Source: an uncultured Arthrobacter sp.
Lineage (GTDB): Bacteria; Actinomycetota; Actinomycetes; Actinomycetales; Micrococcaceae
Direction: 5' to 3'
NCBI RefSeq assembly: GCF_947495145.1
Contig: NZ_CANLXP010000007.1
Coordinates: forward strand, 62,001 to 126,000
DNA length: 64,000 bases
Part shown: positions 49,380 to 58,887 of the stretch, one piece after another
How positions within the stretch are numbered: the first letter of the stretch is position 1
Layout of the letters: each line of letters opens with the position of its first letter
The notes under the pieces: generated by a model
Databases searched by the model: none
Seen by the model: the letters and a program-made list of their open reading frames with translations, nothing else
What the model was told of the DNA's origin: nothing
Program-made: the position numbers and the translations under genes

Positions 49380-51044
49380 ATGACAGCTTCACTGGTGCTC
49401 GGTCCGATGCTCCGGTATGTCGATGAAACTTCGGCGTCGCTGTGGGTTGAAACCAGCGCAGCCTGCACGGTCGAACTGCGCGTGGGGGTGCACTCGTGGA
49501 CTGCCGCTACGTTCGCCGTCCATGATCATCACTACGCGTTGGTGGAAGCGGAGGGTCTACCCGCCGGCGCCACCCTCAGGTACACCCTCGGCATAGACGG
49601 CGAGCGCGTCTGGCCGGAGCGAGATTCGCCGTTCCCCGATCCGTCGATCCGAACACTGCACCCGGACCGGCGGCTTCGACTTGCCTTCGGATCGTGCCGG
49701 ACCAGCGTCCCGCACGATGCCATGGGTAATGCGACCCATGGGGTGGATGCTCTCCGCGCCTACGCGCTCGATCAGGCAGGGAACGACGACGACGACGCCG
49801 TCAGGCCCGATCTGCTTGCCCTCCTCGGTGACCAGGTTTATGCGGACTCGACGAGCAGTGAAATGCAGGATTTCATCGCATCCCGCCGATCGCTTGATGA
49901 ACCGCCCGGGGAGGAATTGAAGGACTACGAGGAGTACGCCCACCTGTACAAGCTCGCCTGGTCTGACGAAGCGAACCGCTGGCTGCTTTCCACCGTTCCC
50001 AGCGCGATGATCTTCGATGACCATGACATCCGCGATGACTGGAACGCGTCCCTCACCTGGCGGGAAAAAATGAACGCGACCACGTGGTGGCACGGCCGCA
50101 TTGTCGCCGGACTGGCGTCCTACTGGGTTTACCAGCACCTCGGGAACCTCTCCCCGGCAGCCCGCGCCGAAGACACCTTGTGGCGACAGGTTTCCGCTCA
50201 CACTGGTGCCGGGGAACTGGACCTCACTGCCGATCTTGAGGCGTTCGCTGAACGCGCCGATTCCCACCCGCTCAGCTACCGCTGGAGCTACTGCCGGGAT
50301 ATCGGCGGCGTACGGATTATCACGGTCGACTCACGAGCCGCACGCGTACTCGACCCGGGGCGACGGTCCCTTCTCGATGACGCAGAACTTACGTGGCTGG
50401 ACGAGCACTTCCAAGGCGGAGTACGGCACCTGCTCGTCGCGACCTCACTCCCTTTCCTCCTCCCGCGCGGGCTCCATCACATTGAGTCCTGGGACGAAGC
50501 CCTCTCGGAGGGAGCCTGGGGGAAGCTGGGAGCACGGATCGGCGAAACACTGCGGCAGGCCCTCGATCTCGAGCACTGGGCTGCTTTTCAGCGCAGCTTC
50601 CGCGCAATTGCCGACCGTGCACTTGAGGTGGCGGACGGGAAGCGGGGACCTGCGCCACAGACGGTGACGTTCCTCTCCGGTGACGTGCACTTTTCCTACA
50701 TCGCAGAGGTTGAGCGTTCCTCCGGCAGCCGCATCCTTCAGGCAGTCTGCTCCCCGGTTCGCAATCCGCTGCCCCGCGCGCTGCGGTTTGCCACTGTGGT
50801 GATGTCCTATGGCGTCGCCAGCCCGATCGGCGCACTGGTAGCCCGCTCGGTGAAAGTGCCCAAGCCGCCCTTCTCCTGGACGACCGTCAAGGGGCCCTGG
50901 TTCGACAACAACCTGGCTGTCCTCGAAGACACCGAGGACGGGATGAAGCTGCAATGGGCAACCGGTGTGACAGCCGGCGACGCACGTTCCCCGCGGTTGA
51001 AAGAAGTCGCTACGTACACCGTTCCTCCCCGCACGCGCGAATGA
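49380..51044 (+). CDS. PhoD-like alkaline phosphatase family protein
   Basis: The 554-residue metallophosphatase has an N-terminal fibronectin-like domain (1-95) and the PhoD core: LAFGSCRTS, LLALLGDQVYAD, MIFDDHDIRDDWN, LLVATSLPFLLP and FLSGDVHFSYIAEV, which hold the Ca2+/Fe3+ ligands. Most PhoD enzymes are exported by Tat; here the protein begins MTASLVLGPML with no twin-arginine or other signal peptide, so it is probably cytoplasmic. It acts on phosphodi- or monoesters of unknown nature. Confidence 0.85.
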   Translation: MTASLVLGPMLRYVDETSASLWVETSAACTVELRVGVHSWTAATFAVHDHHYALVEAEGLPAGATLRYTLGIDGERVWPERDSPFPDPSIRTLHPDRRLRLAFGSCRTSVPHDAMGNATHGVDALRAYALDQAGNDDDDAVRPDLLALLGDQVYADSTSSEMQDFIASRRSLDEPPGEELKDYEEYAHLYKLAWSDEANRWLLSTVPSAMIFDDHDIRDDWNASLTWREKMNATTWWHGRIVAGLASYWVYQHLGNLSPAARAEDTLWRQVSAHTGAGELDLTADLEAFAERADSHPLSYRWSYCRDIGGVRIITVDSRAARVLDPGRRSLLDDAELTWLDEHFQGGVRHLLVATSLPFLLPRGLHHIESWDEALSEGAWGKLGARIGETLRQALDLEHWAAFQRSFRAIADRALEVADGKRGPAPQTVTFLSGDVHFSYIAEVERSSGSRILQAVCSPVRNPLPRALRFATVVMSYGVASPIGALVARSVKVPKPPFSWTTVKGPWFDNNLAVLEDTEDGMKLQWATGVTAGDARSPRLKEVATYTVPPRTRE

Positions 51045-51076
51045 ACCAGGACCAGCGAACCAAGGCGAGCGAAGCG

Positions 51077-51742
51077 CTAGATCTCCACGCTTTGTCCGGG
51101 ATCCAGGTGCCTGAATTCCGTTCCGTAGTGCTTCCCCAGCCGGGTGACGTGACCCTCAACCATGGCGAGTCCGGTCTCGTTCAGTAGGGCGTCATGGATC
51201 TGGTGGGCCCGCGGCGCCCTGACGGAGGTCACGAAATCGATCACCTCGGCCGTCTTCGACCACGGCGCGTGGACCGGCACAAGCAGCGTCTGTACGTGTA
51301 CTCCATGCGGGACAATGAACGAATCGCCCGGGTGGTAGAGGGCTCCCTCGATCAGAAATCCAATGTTCTTCACGACGGGAATATGCGGATGAATCAGGGC
51401 GTGCTGCCCTCCGAAGGTCCGCACGTCAAATCCGGCAATGGTGTAGCTCTGCTCAGGTTCGACGGCATGCACACGGTCCGCGCCGCCGTCATGCTCCCCC
51501 ACTTCCGAGCTCAACTGTGCAGCGACGCCCTCCGGGGCAAATACCTCGAGCGCCGGATCTGCGCGGACAGCGGCCGTGATTCGTTCCTTGTCGAAGTGGT
51601 CGGCATGTTCATGGGTGATCAGGATGGCGGCCGCACCTGAGACTGCCTCCTCAACCTCGGAGAAACTTCCGGGATCCAGGACGATCACAGTCCCGTCCTT
51701 CTCGAGGCGGACGCACGCGTGGGTGAACTTCGTCAGCAACAT
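51077..51742 (-). CDS. MBL-fold metallo-hydrolase
   Basis: This 221-residue member of the metallo-beta-lactamase superfamily has the metal motif ILITHEHADHFDKERI (HxHxDH), GGQHALIHPHIP and LYHPGDSFIVP. It resembles the UlaG-like group, which acts on phosphodiester or lactone bonds. The start ATG at 51742 follows immediately on the divergent zur region. It is convergent with the PhoD gene. Substrate unknown. Confidence 0.85.
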   Translation of the reverse strand: MLLTKFTHACVRLEKDGTVIVLDPGSFSEVEEAVSGAAAILITHEHADHFDKERITAAVRADPALEVFAPEGVAAQLSSEVGEHDGGADRVHAVEPEQSYTIAGFDVRTFGGQHALIHPHIPVVKNIGFLIEGALYHPGDSFIVPHGVHVQTLLVPVHAPWSKTAEVIDFVTSVRAPRAHQIHDALLNETGLAMVEGHVTRLGKHYGTEFRHLDPGQSVEI

Positions 51743-51911
51743 GCGCCCACACTATCGCCGTCGCTCCGCTCGTGTCTTCGGTCTGTTCACTTTCTCTTCG
51801 GTACCCGCACAGCGGAGCTCCGCAGGCGCCGGTGCTACCCTTGACGCGAGTTCAATCCGGAGAAGCCTTCCGGGAATGCAGCTTATTTCGAGAGGGAGGT
51901 GACCGCTACGC

Positions 51912-52343
51912 ATGTCTGCTGAAGCAGGACAGCCGGTCCGCAAAGGATCGGAGCAGCGTGTTACGCGGCAGCGCCGGGCGGTCAGCGCCACCCTCGATGA
52001 GCTGGACGACTTCGTCAGCACGCAGGAGCTCTACCGCAAACTGCACGAACGAGGCGAATCGGTCTCCCTGGCGACCGCCTACCGCATCCTTCAATCAATG
52101 GCCGATGACGGCCTGGTGGATGTGCTGCGGAACGGCGAGGGAGAGGCTGTCTACCGCCGGTGCGCCGTCGAACACCACCACCACCACCTGCTGTGCCGCC
52201 GGTGCGGACGGGCAGTGGAAATCGAAGCGCCGGCAGTTGAGCAGTGGGCTGCCCGGATGGCGGAGGAGCACGGGTATACCGAGGTTGCGCACACCGTGGA
52301 GATTTACGGGCTGTGCCCGGAGTGCAGCGCCGCGAAAGGCTAG
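51912..52343 (+). CDS. zur: Fur-family zinc uptake regulator Zur
   Basis: This 143-residue Fur-family protein has the N-terminal winged helix (TRQRRAVSATLDEL, SLATAYRILQSMADDG), the regulatory His cluster VEHHHHHLLCRRCG and the structural zinc site CRRC ... CPEC. The adjacency to znuBCA makes it Zur rather than Fur or PerR. It represses zinc uptake when zinc is plentiful. The start ATG at 51912 has GGAGGTGA 8 bp upstream. The stop overlaps the convergent znuB stop by 4 bp. Confidence 0.9.
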   Translation: MSAEAGQPVRKGSEQRVTRQRRAVSATLDELDDFVSTQELYRKLHERGESVSLATAYRILQSMADDGLVDVLRNGEGEAVYRRCAVEHHHHHLLCRRCGRAVEIEAPAVEQWAARMAEEHGYTEVAHTVEIYGLCPECSAAKG

Positions 52344-53221
52344 GCCGGCTGCACCGCGCGGGACTCCGACGCCGTCGCCCTCTTCGAGCGGCGCCAGCTG
52401 ATGATCCTGCACACCAGATAGATCACGAATGAGATGGTGGTCACGTACGGGCTGATGGGAATCCGCCCGCCCAGCGCCAGGAGGATCCCGCCGACCACCG
52501 AGGTGCAGGCAAACGCAACACTGAGCAGCACCACGAGCCGGGGTGACGAGGTGACCTTGAGCGCTGCCGCAGCGGGCGTAATGAGTAGCGCGAGCACCAG
52601 CAGTGCGCCGACCACCTGAATGGACAGCGCCACGGAGACGCCCAGCAGGAACATGAATGCCAGCGACAGCCCGCGTACGGGGACGCCGCGCGCCTCGGCG
52701 AGGTCAGGATCCACGCTGGCAAAGGTCAGCGGGCGCCAGATGGCCCCCAGCGCAACCATGACGACGACGGCGCAGCCGGCCAGGAGCGCAAGCTGCACCT
52801 GGTCAACTGAGACAATCTGCCCGGTGAGCAGGCCGAACTTGTTGGCCGCCCTGCCCTCGTAAAGAGCCAGGAACAGGATTCCCAGGCCCAGCCCGAAAGG
52901 CATGATGACGCCGATGATCGAGTTGCGGTCGCGTGCCCGGATACCCATCATGCCGAGCAGGAGGGCGGCTATGACTGAGCCGATCAGCGAGCCGAACACC
53001 ACATTGGCGCCGATCAGCAGGGCAAATGCGGCACCGGCGAAGGAGAGTTCGGCGATCCCGTGCACAGCGAAGGCGAGATCACGCATCATCACGAAGGTGC
53101 CGATCAGGCCGCCCAGTAACCCCAGCACCGCTCCCGCCCAGATCGAGTTCTGAACAAGCGGAAGCAGCTCGCTGTAATTGTCGAACGTGAAAATAGCCTG
53201 GAGCATCTCGTCGAACGTCAC
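52340..53221 (-). CDS. znuB: zinc ABC transporter permease ZnuB
   Basis: This 293-residue permease of the ABC-3 family has seven or eight membrane helices, with GVSVALSIQVVGALLVLALL typical of the ZnuB/MntB group. It forms the membrane channel for ZnuA-delivered Zn2+ with ZnuC. The start is GTG at 53221, overlapping the znuC stop by 4 bp (GTGA); an internal ATG at 53206 is possible. The C-terminus is basic (SWRRSKRATASES). Confidence 0.9.
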   Translation of the reverse strand: MTFDEMLQAIFTFDNYSELLPLVQNSIWAGAVLGLLGGLIGTFVMMRDLAFAVHGIAELSFAGAAFALLIGANVVFGSLIGSVIAALLLGMMGIRARDRNSIIGVIMPFGLGLGILFLALYEGRAANKFGLLTGQIVSVDQVQLALLAGCAVVVMVALGAIWRPLTFASVDPDLAEARGVPVRGLSLAFMFLLGVSVALSIQVVGALLVLALLITPAAAALKVTSSPRLVVLLSVAFACTSVVGGILLALGGRIPISPYVTTISFVIYLVCRIISWRRSKRATASESRAVQPA

Positions 53222-54048
53222 GGCTGTGCCACCTCTGCGTGGTGATGCGTGGTGGCATCCGGAAGGCCCACAACGACGATGCGGCCGTTGTTATGGATGA
53301 CATCGACCCTGCTGTCGTAGAGATCGGACAACACTTCGCTCGTCATGACATCCTGCGGCCGGCCTACCCGGAACCGTCCGCCGGCCAGATACAGAACGCG
53401 GTCAACATAGTCGATGATCGGATTGATCTCGTGCGTGACGAAGACCACTGCCGTGTCGTGCTCGCGGCACTGGTCGTTGATGAGCTTACTCACCGCCTGC
53501 TGGTGGTGAAGATCCAGCGAGAGCAGCGGCTCATCACACAGCAGCACCTGCGGATCTGCGGCCAGTGCCTGGGCGGCGCGCAGCCGCTGCTGCTCCCCTC
53601 CGGACAACCGGCCGACGGGAGCATCCGCGTACGACGACGCACCCACCTTTTCAAGGAGCGCGTCCACGGTGCGCCGGTAGTTCGCGCCGCCGCGACGGAA
53701 ACCCCAACGGTGCCCGTCCACACCGAGTCCCACCAGGTCCCGAGCCCGCAGCGGGGTCTCGGCGGCGAAAGACTTCTGCTGCGGGATGTAACCGAAGGCG
53801 CGGCTTCCGCGATGCAGTGCGTGGCCGTTGACCGTCGCGGTACCCGAGTCCAGCTCCTGCAGGCCGAGAAGCACTCTCAACAGGCTGGTCTTGCCCGACC
53901 CGTTCGGACCGAGAACCGCAAGGAACTCGCCCGGCCGGATGTCGAGATCCAGCTCCCGCCAGAGCGTCCGCTGACCGAAAGAGAGGGAGGCGGAGCGCAG
54001 GCTCACTGCGGGGTGGGCGGCAGCACCGCCGTCGTCCTCAGTGACCAT
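53218..54048 (-). CDS. znuC: zinc ABC transporter ATP-binding protein ZnuC
   Basis: The 276-residue ATPase has Walker A GPNGSGKTSLLR, the Q-loop YIPQQKSFA, signature LSGGEQQRLRAAQAL and Walker B QVLLCDEPLLSLD. Start ATG at 54048 has AAGGA 7 bp upstream; the open frame 13 codons further up has no such signal. It follows znuA by about 45 bp and overlaps znuB by 4 bp, forming znuACB. Confidence 0.93.
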   Translation of the reverse strand: MVTEDDGGAAAHPAVSLRSASLSFGQRTLWRELDLDIRPGEFLAVLGPNGSGKTSLLRVLLGLQELDSGTATVNGHALHRGSRAFGYIPQQKSFAAETPLRARDLVGLGVDGHRWGFRRGGANYRRTVDALLEKVGASSYADAPVGRLSGGEQQRLRAAQALAADPQVLLCDEPLLSLDLHHQQAVSKLINDQCREHDTAVVFVTHEINPIIDYVDRVLYLAGGRFRVGRPQDVMTSEVLSDLYDSRVDVIHNNGRIVVVGLPDATTHHHAEVAQP

Positions 54049-54092
54049 GGAGTTTCCTTGAAGCAGGGATGGGAGTGTCTCGGCCAATTCTG

Positions 54093-55064
54093 TCAGGACT
54101 TCAGTGCTTCAGCGATGTTCTCGACATTGGTGGCCATCCAGGAGAGGTAATCCGTACGCTCCGGAAGGGTCTCGGTGAAGTTGACCACCGGTACCGAGGC
54201 GGCCTCGGCCGTGCCGCGTACTGCCTGCGTCTGTGGCCCCTCCGTCTGCTCGTTGTAGGCCAGGAAGGCAACTGAGCGACTCTTCACGAGTTCCTGCATC
54301 TCGTTCAGCGCAGCGACGGGCACATCTGCGCCCTCCTCAATGGCCTCGGTGTAGTCGGCGGGCGTGGCATCCTCCAGCCCGGCCGCCTCCAGCAGGTACG
54401 CGGGCACCGGTTCAGTGGCGGCTACTTCCTTTCCTGCGGCGTCAGGAGCAAGTGCCTCCGCCTGGTCCTGCAGATCAGCAAGTTCGTCCGCGAGGGAGGC
54501 GGCGTTGCTCTCATAGGTGTCGGCATTCCCGGGGTCGAGCGCCGCCAGTTTCTCCCCTACTGCATCTGCGAGGTCAGCCATCGCGTCGAGCTTGTACCAG
54601 ACGTGTTCGTTGAAGGAGCCATGATCATGTCCGTCTTCCGAATGGTCCTCTGCTTCGGCGTGCGCGTTCCCCTGAGGTGCTACTTCAGCGATGTCGACGG
54701 CGCTGAGTACGTACTCGTGATCCATCTCCACTGAATCGGCAAGCGTGTGCAGGAAGGGATCATAGCCGCCGCCGTTTTCAACCAGAAGGTCCGCTTTTGA
54801 TACCGCGAGCTTGTCCTGCACCGTTGCCTCATAGGAGTGCGGGTCCTGACTGAGACTGTTGACGATGGCGGTCACCTCGACATGGTCTCCACCGACGGAT
54901 TCGACGATGTTCCCATAGACATTCGTAGAGGTTACGACCTGCAATGCAGCACTTTCTGCTGCCTGGCCGGAACCCCCGGCGTCCTGGCCGCAACCGGCCA
55001 GTGCCAGCGGAAGAAGCGCCAGGGAGGTGAGCACCGCCGTCGTTCGCGCGGGAAAGCTGCGCAT
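54093..55064 (-). CDS. znuA: zinc-binding lipoprotein ZnuA
   Basis: This 323-residue cluster A-1 solute-binding protein has a lipobox LALAGC (lipidated Cys25), the Zn ligand His in SQDPHSYEAT, the second in FNEHVWYKLD, and an acidic His-rich loop between them (GNAHAEAEDHSEDGHDHG), which is the mark of zinc rather than manganese binders. It hands Zn2+ to ZnuBC at the outer face of the membrane. A Zur-box-like palindrome lies about 70 bp upstream of the start. Confidence 0.93.
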   Translation of the reverse strand: MRSFPARTTAVLTSLALLPLALAGCGQDAGGSGQAAESAALQVVTSTNVYGNIVESVGGDHVEVTAIVNSLSQDPHSYEATVQDKLAVSKADLLVENGGGYDPFLHTLADSVEMDHEYVLSAVDIAEVAPQGNAHAEAEDHSEDGHDHGSFNEHVWYKLDAMADLADAVGEKLAALDPGNADTYESNAASLADELADLQDQAEALAPDAAGKEVAATEPVPAYLLEAAGLEDATPADYTEAIEEGADVPVAALNEMQELVKSRSVAFLAYNEQTEGPQTQAVRGTAEAASVPVVNFTETLPERTDYLSWMATNVENIAEALKS

Positions 55065-55130
55065 GAATGTCCTCGATCTGTGTCGGAAAGGGCTGTGGAC
55101 GCCTTGGGAGGCTCGCTCAACTCTAACCTA

Positions 55131-55149
55131 AACGCGAATCATTCGCATT
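55131..55149. promoter_or_regulatory. putative Zur box upstream of znuA
   Basis: The core gcgaa-tca-ttcgc (55134-55146) is a perfect palindrome with A/T-matching flanks and a central AATGATT on the minus strand, like actinobacterial Zur boxes. It sits between a possible -35 (TCAGAA) and -10 (TAGGTT), read on the minus strand toward znuA. Binding by the nearby Zur would block znuA transcription. Confidence 0.65.
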
Positions 55150-55219
55150 CTGACCGCGCACGAGTTGAATGCGAAAATGGTCGTGTGTCGAGCCACCTTG
55201 AACCGAAGCCCGCCTTCCC

Positions 55220-55558
55220 GTGACGGGGATTGAACTCCTGTTCGTGCTGGCGAGCGGAACCTACATCCTCAACGCGTTCTTCGGTGTCTCTGTACGAGCC
55301 GGGATCGTCGATTCGAGCGGGTTCCGGTGGCTACATCACGGCCTGTATCTAGCAACCTTCGTGCTGGCTCTCCTTGCCGCAAGCTCGATGTGGTGGAGTC
55401 CAAACCAGGCGGGCTGGTACCTGATACCCGCGGTGCTTGCCCTGGCAGCGCTGCCCTACGTCGGTTCTGCGCGCCGCCACCCGCGCCGGCACGTTTACGC
55501 CGCGCTGGTTCCGCTGCCGTTCTATATCCTGAGCCTCATAGTGGCACTCACTTCCTGA
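55220..55558 (+). CDS. small hypothetical membrane protein
   Basis: A 112-residue protein has four predicted membrane helices (about 2-24, 40-58, 62-82 and 90-110). I do not recognise a family. The basic loop SARRHPRRH lies between helices 3 and 4, giving an even number of helices with both ends on the same side. It is divergent from znuA, so the Zur-box region could also affect it. The start is GTG at 55220 without a clear Shine-Dalgarno. It is 21 bp upstream of the nitroreductase. Confidence 0.55.
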   Translation: MTGIELLFVLASGTYILNAFFGVSVRAGIVDSSGFRWLHHGLYLATFVLALLAASSMWWSPNQAGWYLIPAVLALAALPYVGSARRHPRRHVYAALVPLPFYILSLIVALTS

Positions 55559-55579
55559 ACCGTTGACCCTAGGACACCC

Positions 55580-56368
55580 GTGGAATTCCTCGACGTCGTT
55601 TTCAACCGCAAGACCACCAACGGGCCCTTCCTGCCCGACCCTGTCAGCCAGGACCATCAGCAGCTCCTGATGCAGGTCGCGGGCGCCGCGCCGTCACAGT
55701 TGAATAGCCAGCCCTGGCGCTTCGTTGTTGTTGAGGACCGGAAGACCATCGGTCAGATTGCGGCAATCAGCGGCGAGAGCATGACCCAGGTGATGGCCGA
55801 GGGAACGTTCTTCGAGCGCTACAAGCGCTACTTCCGGTTCAGCGAGGCCGAAATGGAGCAACGGCGGGACGGCATGCTCTTCGACCAGCTTCCCGCGCTG
55901 CTTCGCCCTTTCACAAAAAGGGTATTCACCCCATCCGGACAAACTCTGATGAACAAGCTTCGCGTTCCGCAGACACTAGGCGAGGAGAACCGGAAGCTCG
56001 TCGCCGGCTCGCCCCTGCTGCTGGGCGTGATGCTGGACAGGACCGAGTACCGGCCCGGTGAACTGTCCGGCTTCTATTCGGTGTTCAGCATGGGGGCCGC
56101 GATGGAAAACCTCTGGCTGACAACCGTTGAGTTGGGCATGGGAATCCAGTTCGTTTCCTTCCCGATGGAAGTGCCCGCGAACTGGAAGCGTGTGGAGTCG
56201 ATTCTCCGGGTTCCGGACGAGCTGGAGCTGATGGCGGTTTACCGGCTCGGCTACCTGCCGGAGAAGCAACGCCGCCCAGCCATCGACTGGTCAAGCAGGC
56301 AGCGGAAGCGGCCTTCCCAGTACGTGTTCCGGAACAGCTGTGCCACGCCACAGGAGGGCTGGGACTGA
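55580..56368 (+). CDS. nitroreductase family flavoprotein
   Basis: This 262-residue FMN-dependent oxidoreductase has the nitroreductase features [17 protein letters not shown] at the N-terminus, [16 protein letters not shown] (the helix before the dimer interface) and [15 protein letters not shown] at the C-terminus. It may reduce quinones, nitro compounds or flavin-like substrates. The N-terminal RK of the FMN-binding RRS motif is present as NRKTTNG. It ends at a hairpin shared with the convergent CNNM gene. Confidence 0.83.
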   Translation: MEFLDVVFNRKTTNGPFLPDPVSQDHQQLLMQVAGAAPSQLNSQPWRFVVVEDRKTIGQIAAISGESMTQVMAEGTFFERYKRYFRFSEAEMEQRRDGMLFDQLPALLRPFTKRVFTPSGQTLMNKLRVPQTLGEENRKLVAGSPLLLGVMLDRTEYRPGELSGFYSVFSMGAAMENLWLTTVELGMGIQFVSFPMEVPANWKRVESILRVPDELELMAVYRLGYLPEKQRRPAIDWSSRQRKRPSQYVFRNSCATPQEGWD

Positions 56369-56378
56369 TTCGACCTCT

Positions 56379-56420
56379 CACCACGGCGAGGCCCTCCGGG
56401 TGGAGCGGCCCGCCGTGGTG
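56379..56420. terminator. bidirectional stem-loop between convergent genes
   Basis: Arms caccacggcg (56379-56388) and cgccgtggtg (56411-56420) pair perfectly. Inside, ggccctcc and ggagcggcc form a second stem with one bulge around a gggt loop. It lies between two convergent stops (56368 and 56426). There is no T-tract, so the terminator role rests on position and stability. Confidence 0.6.
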
Positions 56421-56425
56421 GTCAA

Positions 56426-57541
56426 TCAGGAGGTTCGGCTCGTCCGTACGTCTGAGACGCCCATCTGTTGACCTTCCTGCAGTGATTCCCCGGTTCTCCG
56501 AAGCCCCTGGTTCTGCGTGGCATCACGGATTTCGCCGATCAGCTGCTCGATGACGTCCTCGAGGAAGAGCACGCCCCTGGCCTGTCCATCCCGCGTCATC
56601 ACGCGGGCCAGATGGGATCCGGTGCGCTGCATGGTGGCAAGCGCTTCCTCGATCTCGTCGTCCGCGCTCAGGTTGGCCAGGGCGCGGACCTTGTTTTCTG
56701 TGATGGGCCGCGCGTACGCCTGTTCCGGCATGGACATAACGTCCTTCAGGTGCAGATAGCCGGTGAGGTTGCCCAGCTCATCGACCAGCACGAAACGGGA
56801 AAACCCGGTGCGGCCGACCGCTCTCTCGAACTCCTCGGGTGTTGAGTCGGTGCCGAGGGTGACGAGTTCATCCAGCGGGACCATGACGGTCCCCGCGGTC
56901 TGGCCCGAAAACTCCAGCGCACTGCTGATCAGCCCGGCGTCGTCGTCCACCAGTCCGTGGCGCGTCGACTCCTGCACAATGGACTGCACCTCTTCCAGCG
57001 TGAAGGACGAGGTCACCTCATCCTTCGGCTCGATGCGCATGGCGCGCAGGATGTGGTTCGCGGTCCAGTTCAGGGTGGAAATCACTGGGTGCACGATCTT
57101 CGCGACCATCACAAGCGGCGGCGCGAGGAGCAGTGCGGCTTTGTCGGCCACCGATACAGAGATATTCTTCGGGACCATCTCACCGAACGTCACGTGCAGG
57201 AAGGTCACGAGCGCAAGCGCGATACCGAAGGCAATGCCGTCCGCCAGCCCTTCCGGCAGACCGATCGCCTCAAGCGGGACCACCATCAGGTGATGGATAG
57301 CGGGCTCAGCCACCTGAAGGATCAGCAGCGAGCATACCGTGATGCCCAGCTGCGCACAGGCGAGCATGAGAGAGACGTGTTCCATCGCCCAGAGGGTAGT
57401 GCGCGCTCGCTTGGAGCCTTCCTCCGCGAGCGGTTCGATCTGGCTTCGCCGTGCGCTCATGATCGCGAACTCCGCACCGACGAAGAACGCATTGCCGATC
57501 AGCAGAACGACCAGCCAGAGAATTCCTGCCCAGTCGTTCAT
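56426..57541 (-). CDS. hemolysin-family membrane protein (CNNM/CorC, DUF21-CBS)
   Basis: This 371-residue protein has the DUF21 transmembrane domain (about 1-190, four helices with NAFFVGAEFAIMSARRS) followed by two CBS repeats (about 205-330). Unlike its upstream paralogue it ends without the CorC_HlyC domain. The family is linked to Mg2+/Co2+ export; the hemolysin label is historical. The start overlaps the stop of the paralogue by 4 bp. Confidence 0.85.
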   Translation of the reverse strand: MNDWAGILWLVVLLIGNAFFVGAEFAIMSARRSQIEPLAEEGSKRARTTLWAMEHVSLMLACAQLGITVCSLLILQVAEPAIHHLMVVPLEAIGLPEGLADGIAFGIALALVTFLHVTFGEMVPKNISVSVADKAALLLAPPLVMVAKIVHPVISTLNWTANHILRAMRIEPKDEVTSSFTLEEVQSIVQESTRHGLVDDDAGLISSALEFSGQTAGTVMVPLDELVTLGTDSTPEEFERAVGRTGFSRFVLVDELGNLTGYLHLKDVMSMPEQAYARPITENKVRALANLSADDEIEEALATMQRTGSHLARVMTRDGQARGVLFLEDVIEQLIGEIRDATQNQGLRRTGESLQEGQQMGVSDVRTSRTS

Positions 57542-58887
57542 CGGGAACCTCCTACGGCCGAGGTTCCCGGGCCCGGCTGCCCGGTCTCTTCGGACTCCAT
57601 CGGGATGAAACTGATGCGATCGATCCGGCGTCCATCCATGCGTTCCACCTCAAGGGTTCCGTCGGGCACTTGCACGCGATCGCCGACCTCGGCAATCCGG
57701 CCCAGGACGGACATCATGAACCCGCCGACTGTCTCATAACCCGCTTCATCGGGCACTGACAGGTGCGGGATCTGGTCGCTGACCTCGTCCGGACGCATGA
57801 TGCCCGGGAAGAACCAGTTTCCGGCTGCACTTTGCAGAACACCGGGTTTGAGCTTGTCGTGTTCGTCAGCCACCTCACCCACAATTTCCTCGACCAGGTC
57901 TTCAAGCGTGACAACTCCGGCGGTTCCGCCGTATTCGTCGAGAACCACAGCGAGCTGCAGGTTGGCCTCCCGGAGCTCGCTGAGCAGGGAGTCAAGGTGC
58001 ACCGTCTCGGGAATCCGGAGCACGTCAGTCATAATGGTGCCGGCCGGAAGCTCGGCACGCCTGGAACGCGGCACGGCGACTGCCTTCTTGACGTGGACCA
58101 CGCCGCGGATGTCGTCGGGTGAGTCCCCGATGAGCGGAAACCTCGAGTAACCCGTCCTCCGTGCCAGGTCCACGACGTCAGCCACAGTCTCGTCGGATTC
58201 GATGGTTGCCATCCGGATACGCGGAGTCATGACGTCGGCTGCCGTGCGCTCCGAAAAGCTGAAGGTGCGGGCGAGGAAGTTCGCGGTTCCCTGGTTCAAA
58301 GTTCCCAGTTCAGCGGACCGGCGTACCAGTGAGGACAACTCAGACGGCGTCCGCGCTCCCGAAATTTCCTCTTTTGCCTCCAGGCCGAAAAGGTGCAGGA
58401 TTCGGTTGGAGAAACCGTTGAGGACAACGATCGCCGGTTTGAAGATTGCCGTAAAAATGAGTTGCGGGCGTGCGAGGGTCTTGCCGACTTTGAAGGGCAG
58501 GGCTATGGCCATGTTCTTGGGCACCAACTCGCCGATCAGCATCGAGAGCAGCGTCGCCAGGACCATGGCGAGAATGAGCGAGATTGATGCCCGGGCGGTA
58601 TCCGGGATACCGAGGGCGCCCAGCGGTGTCTCGAGCAGACGGCCCACCGACGGTTCCATGACGTAACCGGTTAACAGCGTGGTCAGCGTGATGCCGAGCT
58701 GACAGCTGGAGAGCTGGGTAGAAAGCGACTTGAGGCAGCGGAGCAGCGGCTCGGCTCGTTTGTCACCGTCATCCACCGCCCGCTGGACGTAGGTCTGGTC
58801 AAGAGCAACCAGGGCAAACTCAACGGCGACGAAGAAGCCGGTGCCAAGGATCAGCAGCAGGCCGGCGAGCAGGTAGAACCACTCCAT
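57538..58887 (-). CDS. hemolysin-family membrane protein (CNNM/CorC, DUF21-CBS-CorC)
   Basis: This 449-residue protein has DUF21 (about 1-180, FFVAVEFALVALDQT), two CBS domains (about 205-325: VMTPRIRMATIE, GYSRFPLIGDSPDDIRG) and a C-terminal CorC_HlyC domain (about 345-430: TVGGFMMSVLGRIAEVGDRV). CBS pairs bind adenine nucleotides and control Mg2+ transport in this family. It is placed between guaB1 and its shorter paralogue, the same order as Rv1843c-Rv1842c-Rv1841c. Confidence 0.88.
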   Translation of the reverse strand: MEWFYLLAGLLLILGTGFFVAVEFALVALDQTYVQRAVDDGDKRAEPLLRCLKSLSTQLSSCQLGITLTTLLTGYVMEPSVGRLLETPLGALGIPDTARASISLILAMVLATLLSMLIGELVPKNMAIALPFKVGKTLARPQLIFTAIFKPAIVVLNGFSNRILHLFGLEAKEEISGARTPSELSSLVRRSAELGTLNQGTANFLARTFSFSERTAADVMTPRIRMATIESDETVADVVDLARRTGYSRFPLIGDSPDDIRGVVHVKKAVAVPRSRRAELPAGTIMTDVLRIPETVHLDSLLSELREANLQLAVVLDEYGGTAGVVTLEDLVEEIVGEVADEHDKLKPGVLQSAAGNWFFPGIMRPDEVSDQIPHLSVPDEAGYETVGGFMMSVLGRIAEVGDRVQVPDGTLEVERMDGRRIDRISFIPMESEETGQPGPGTSAVGGSR

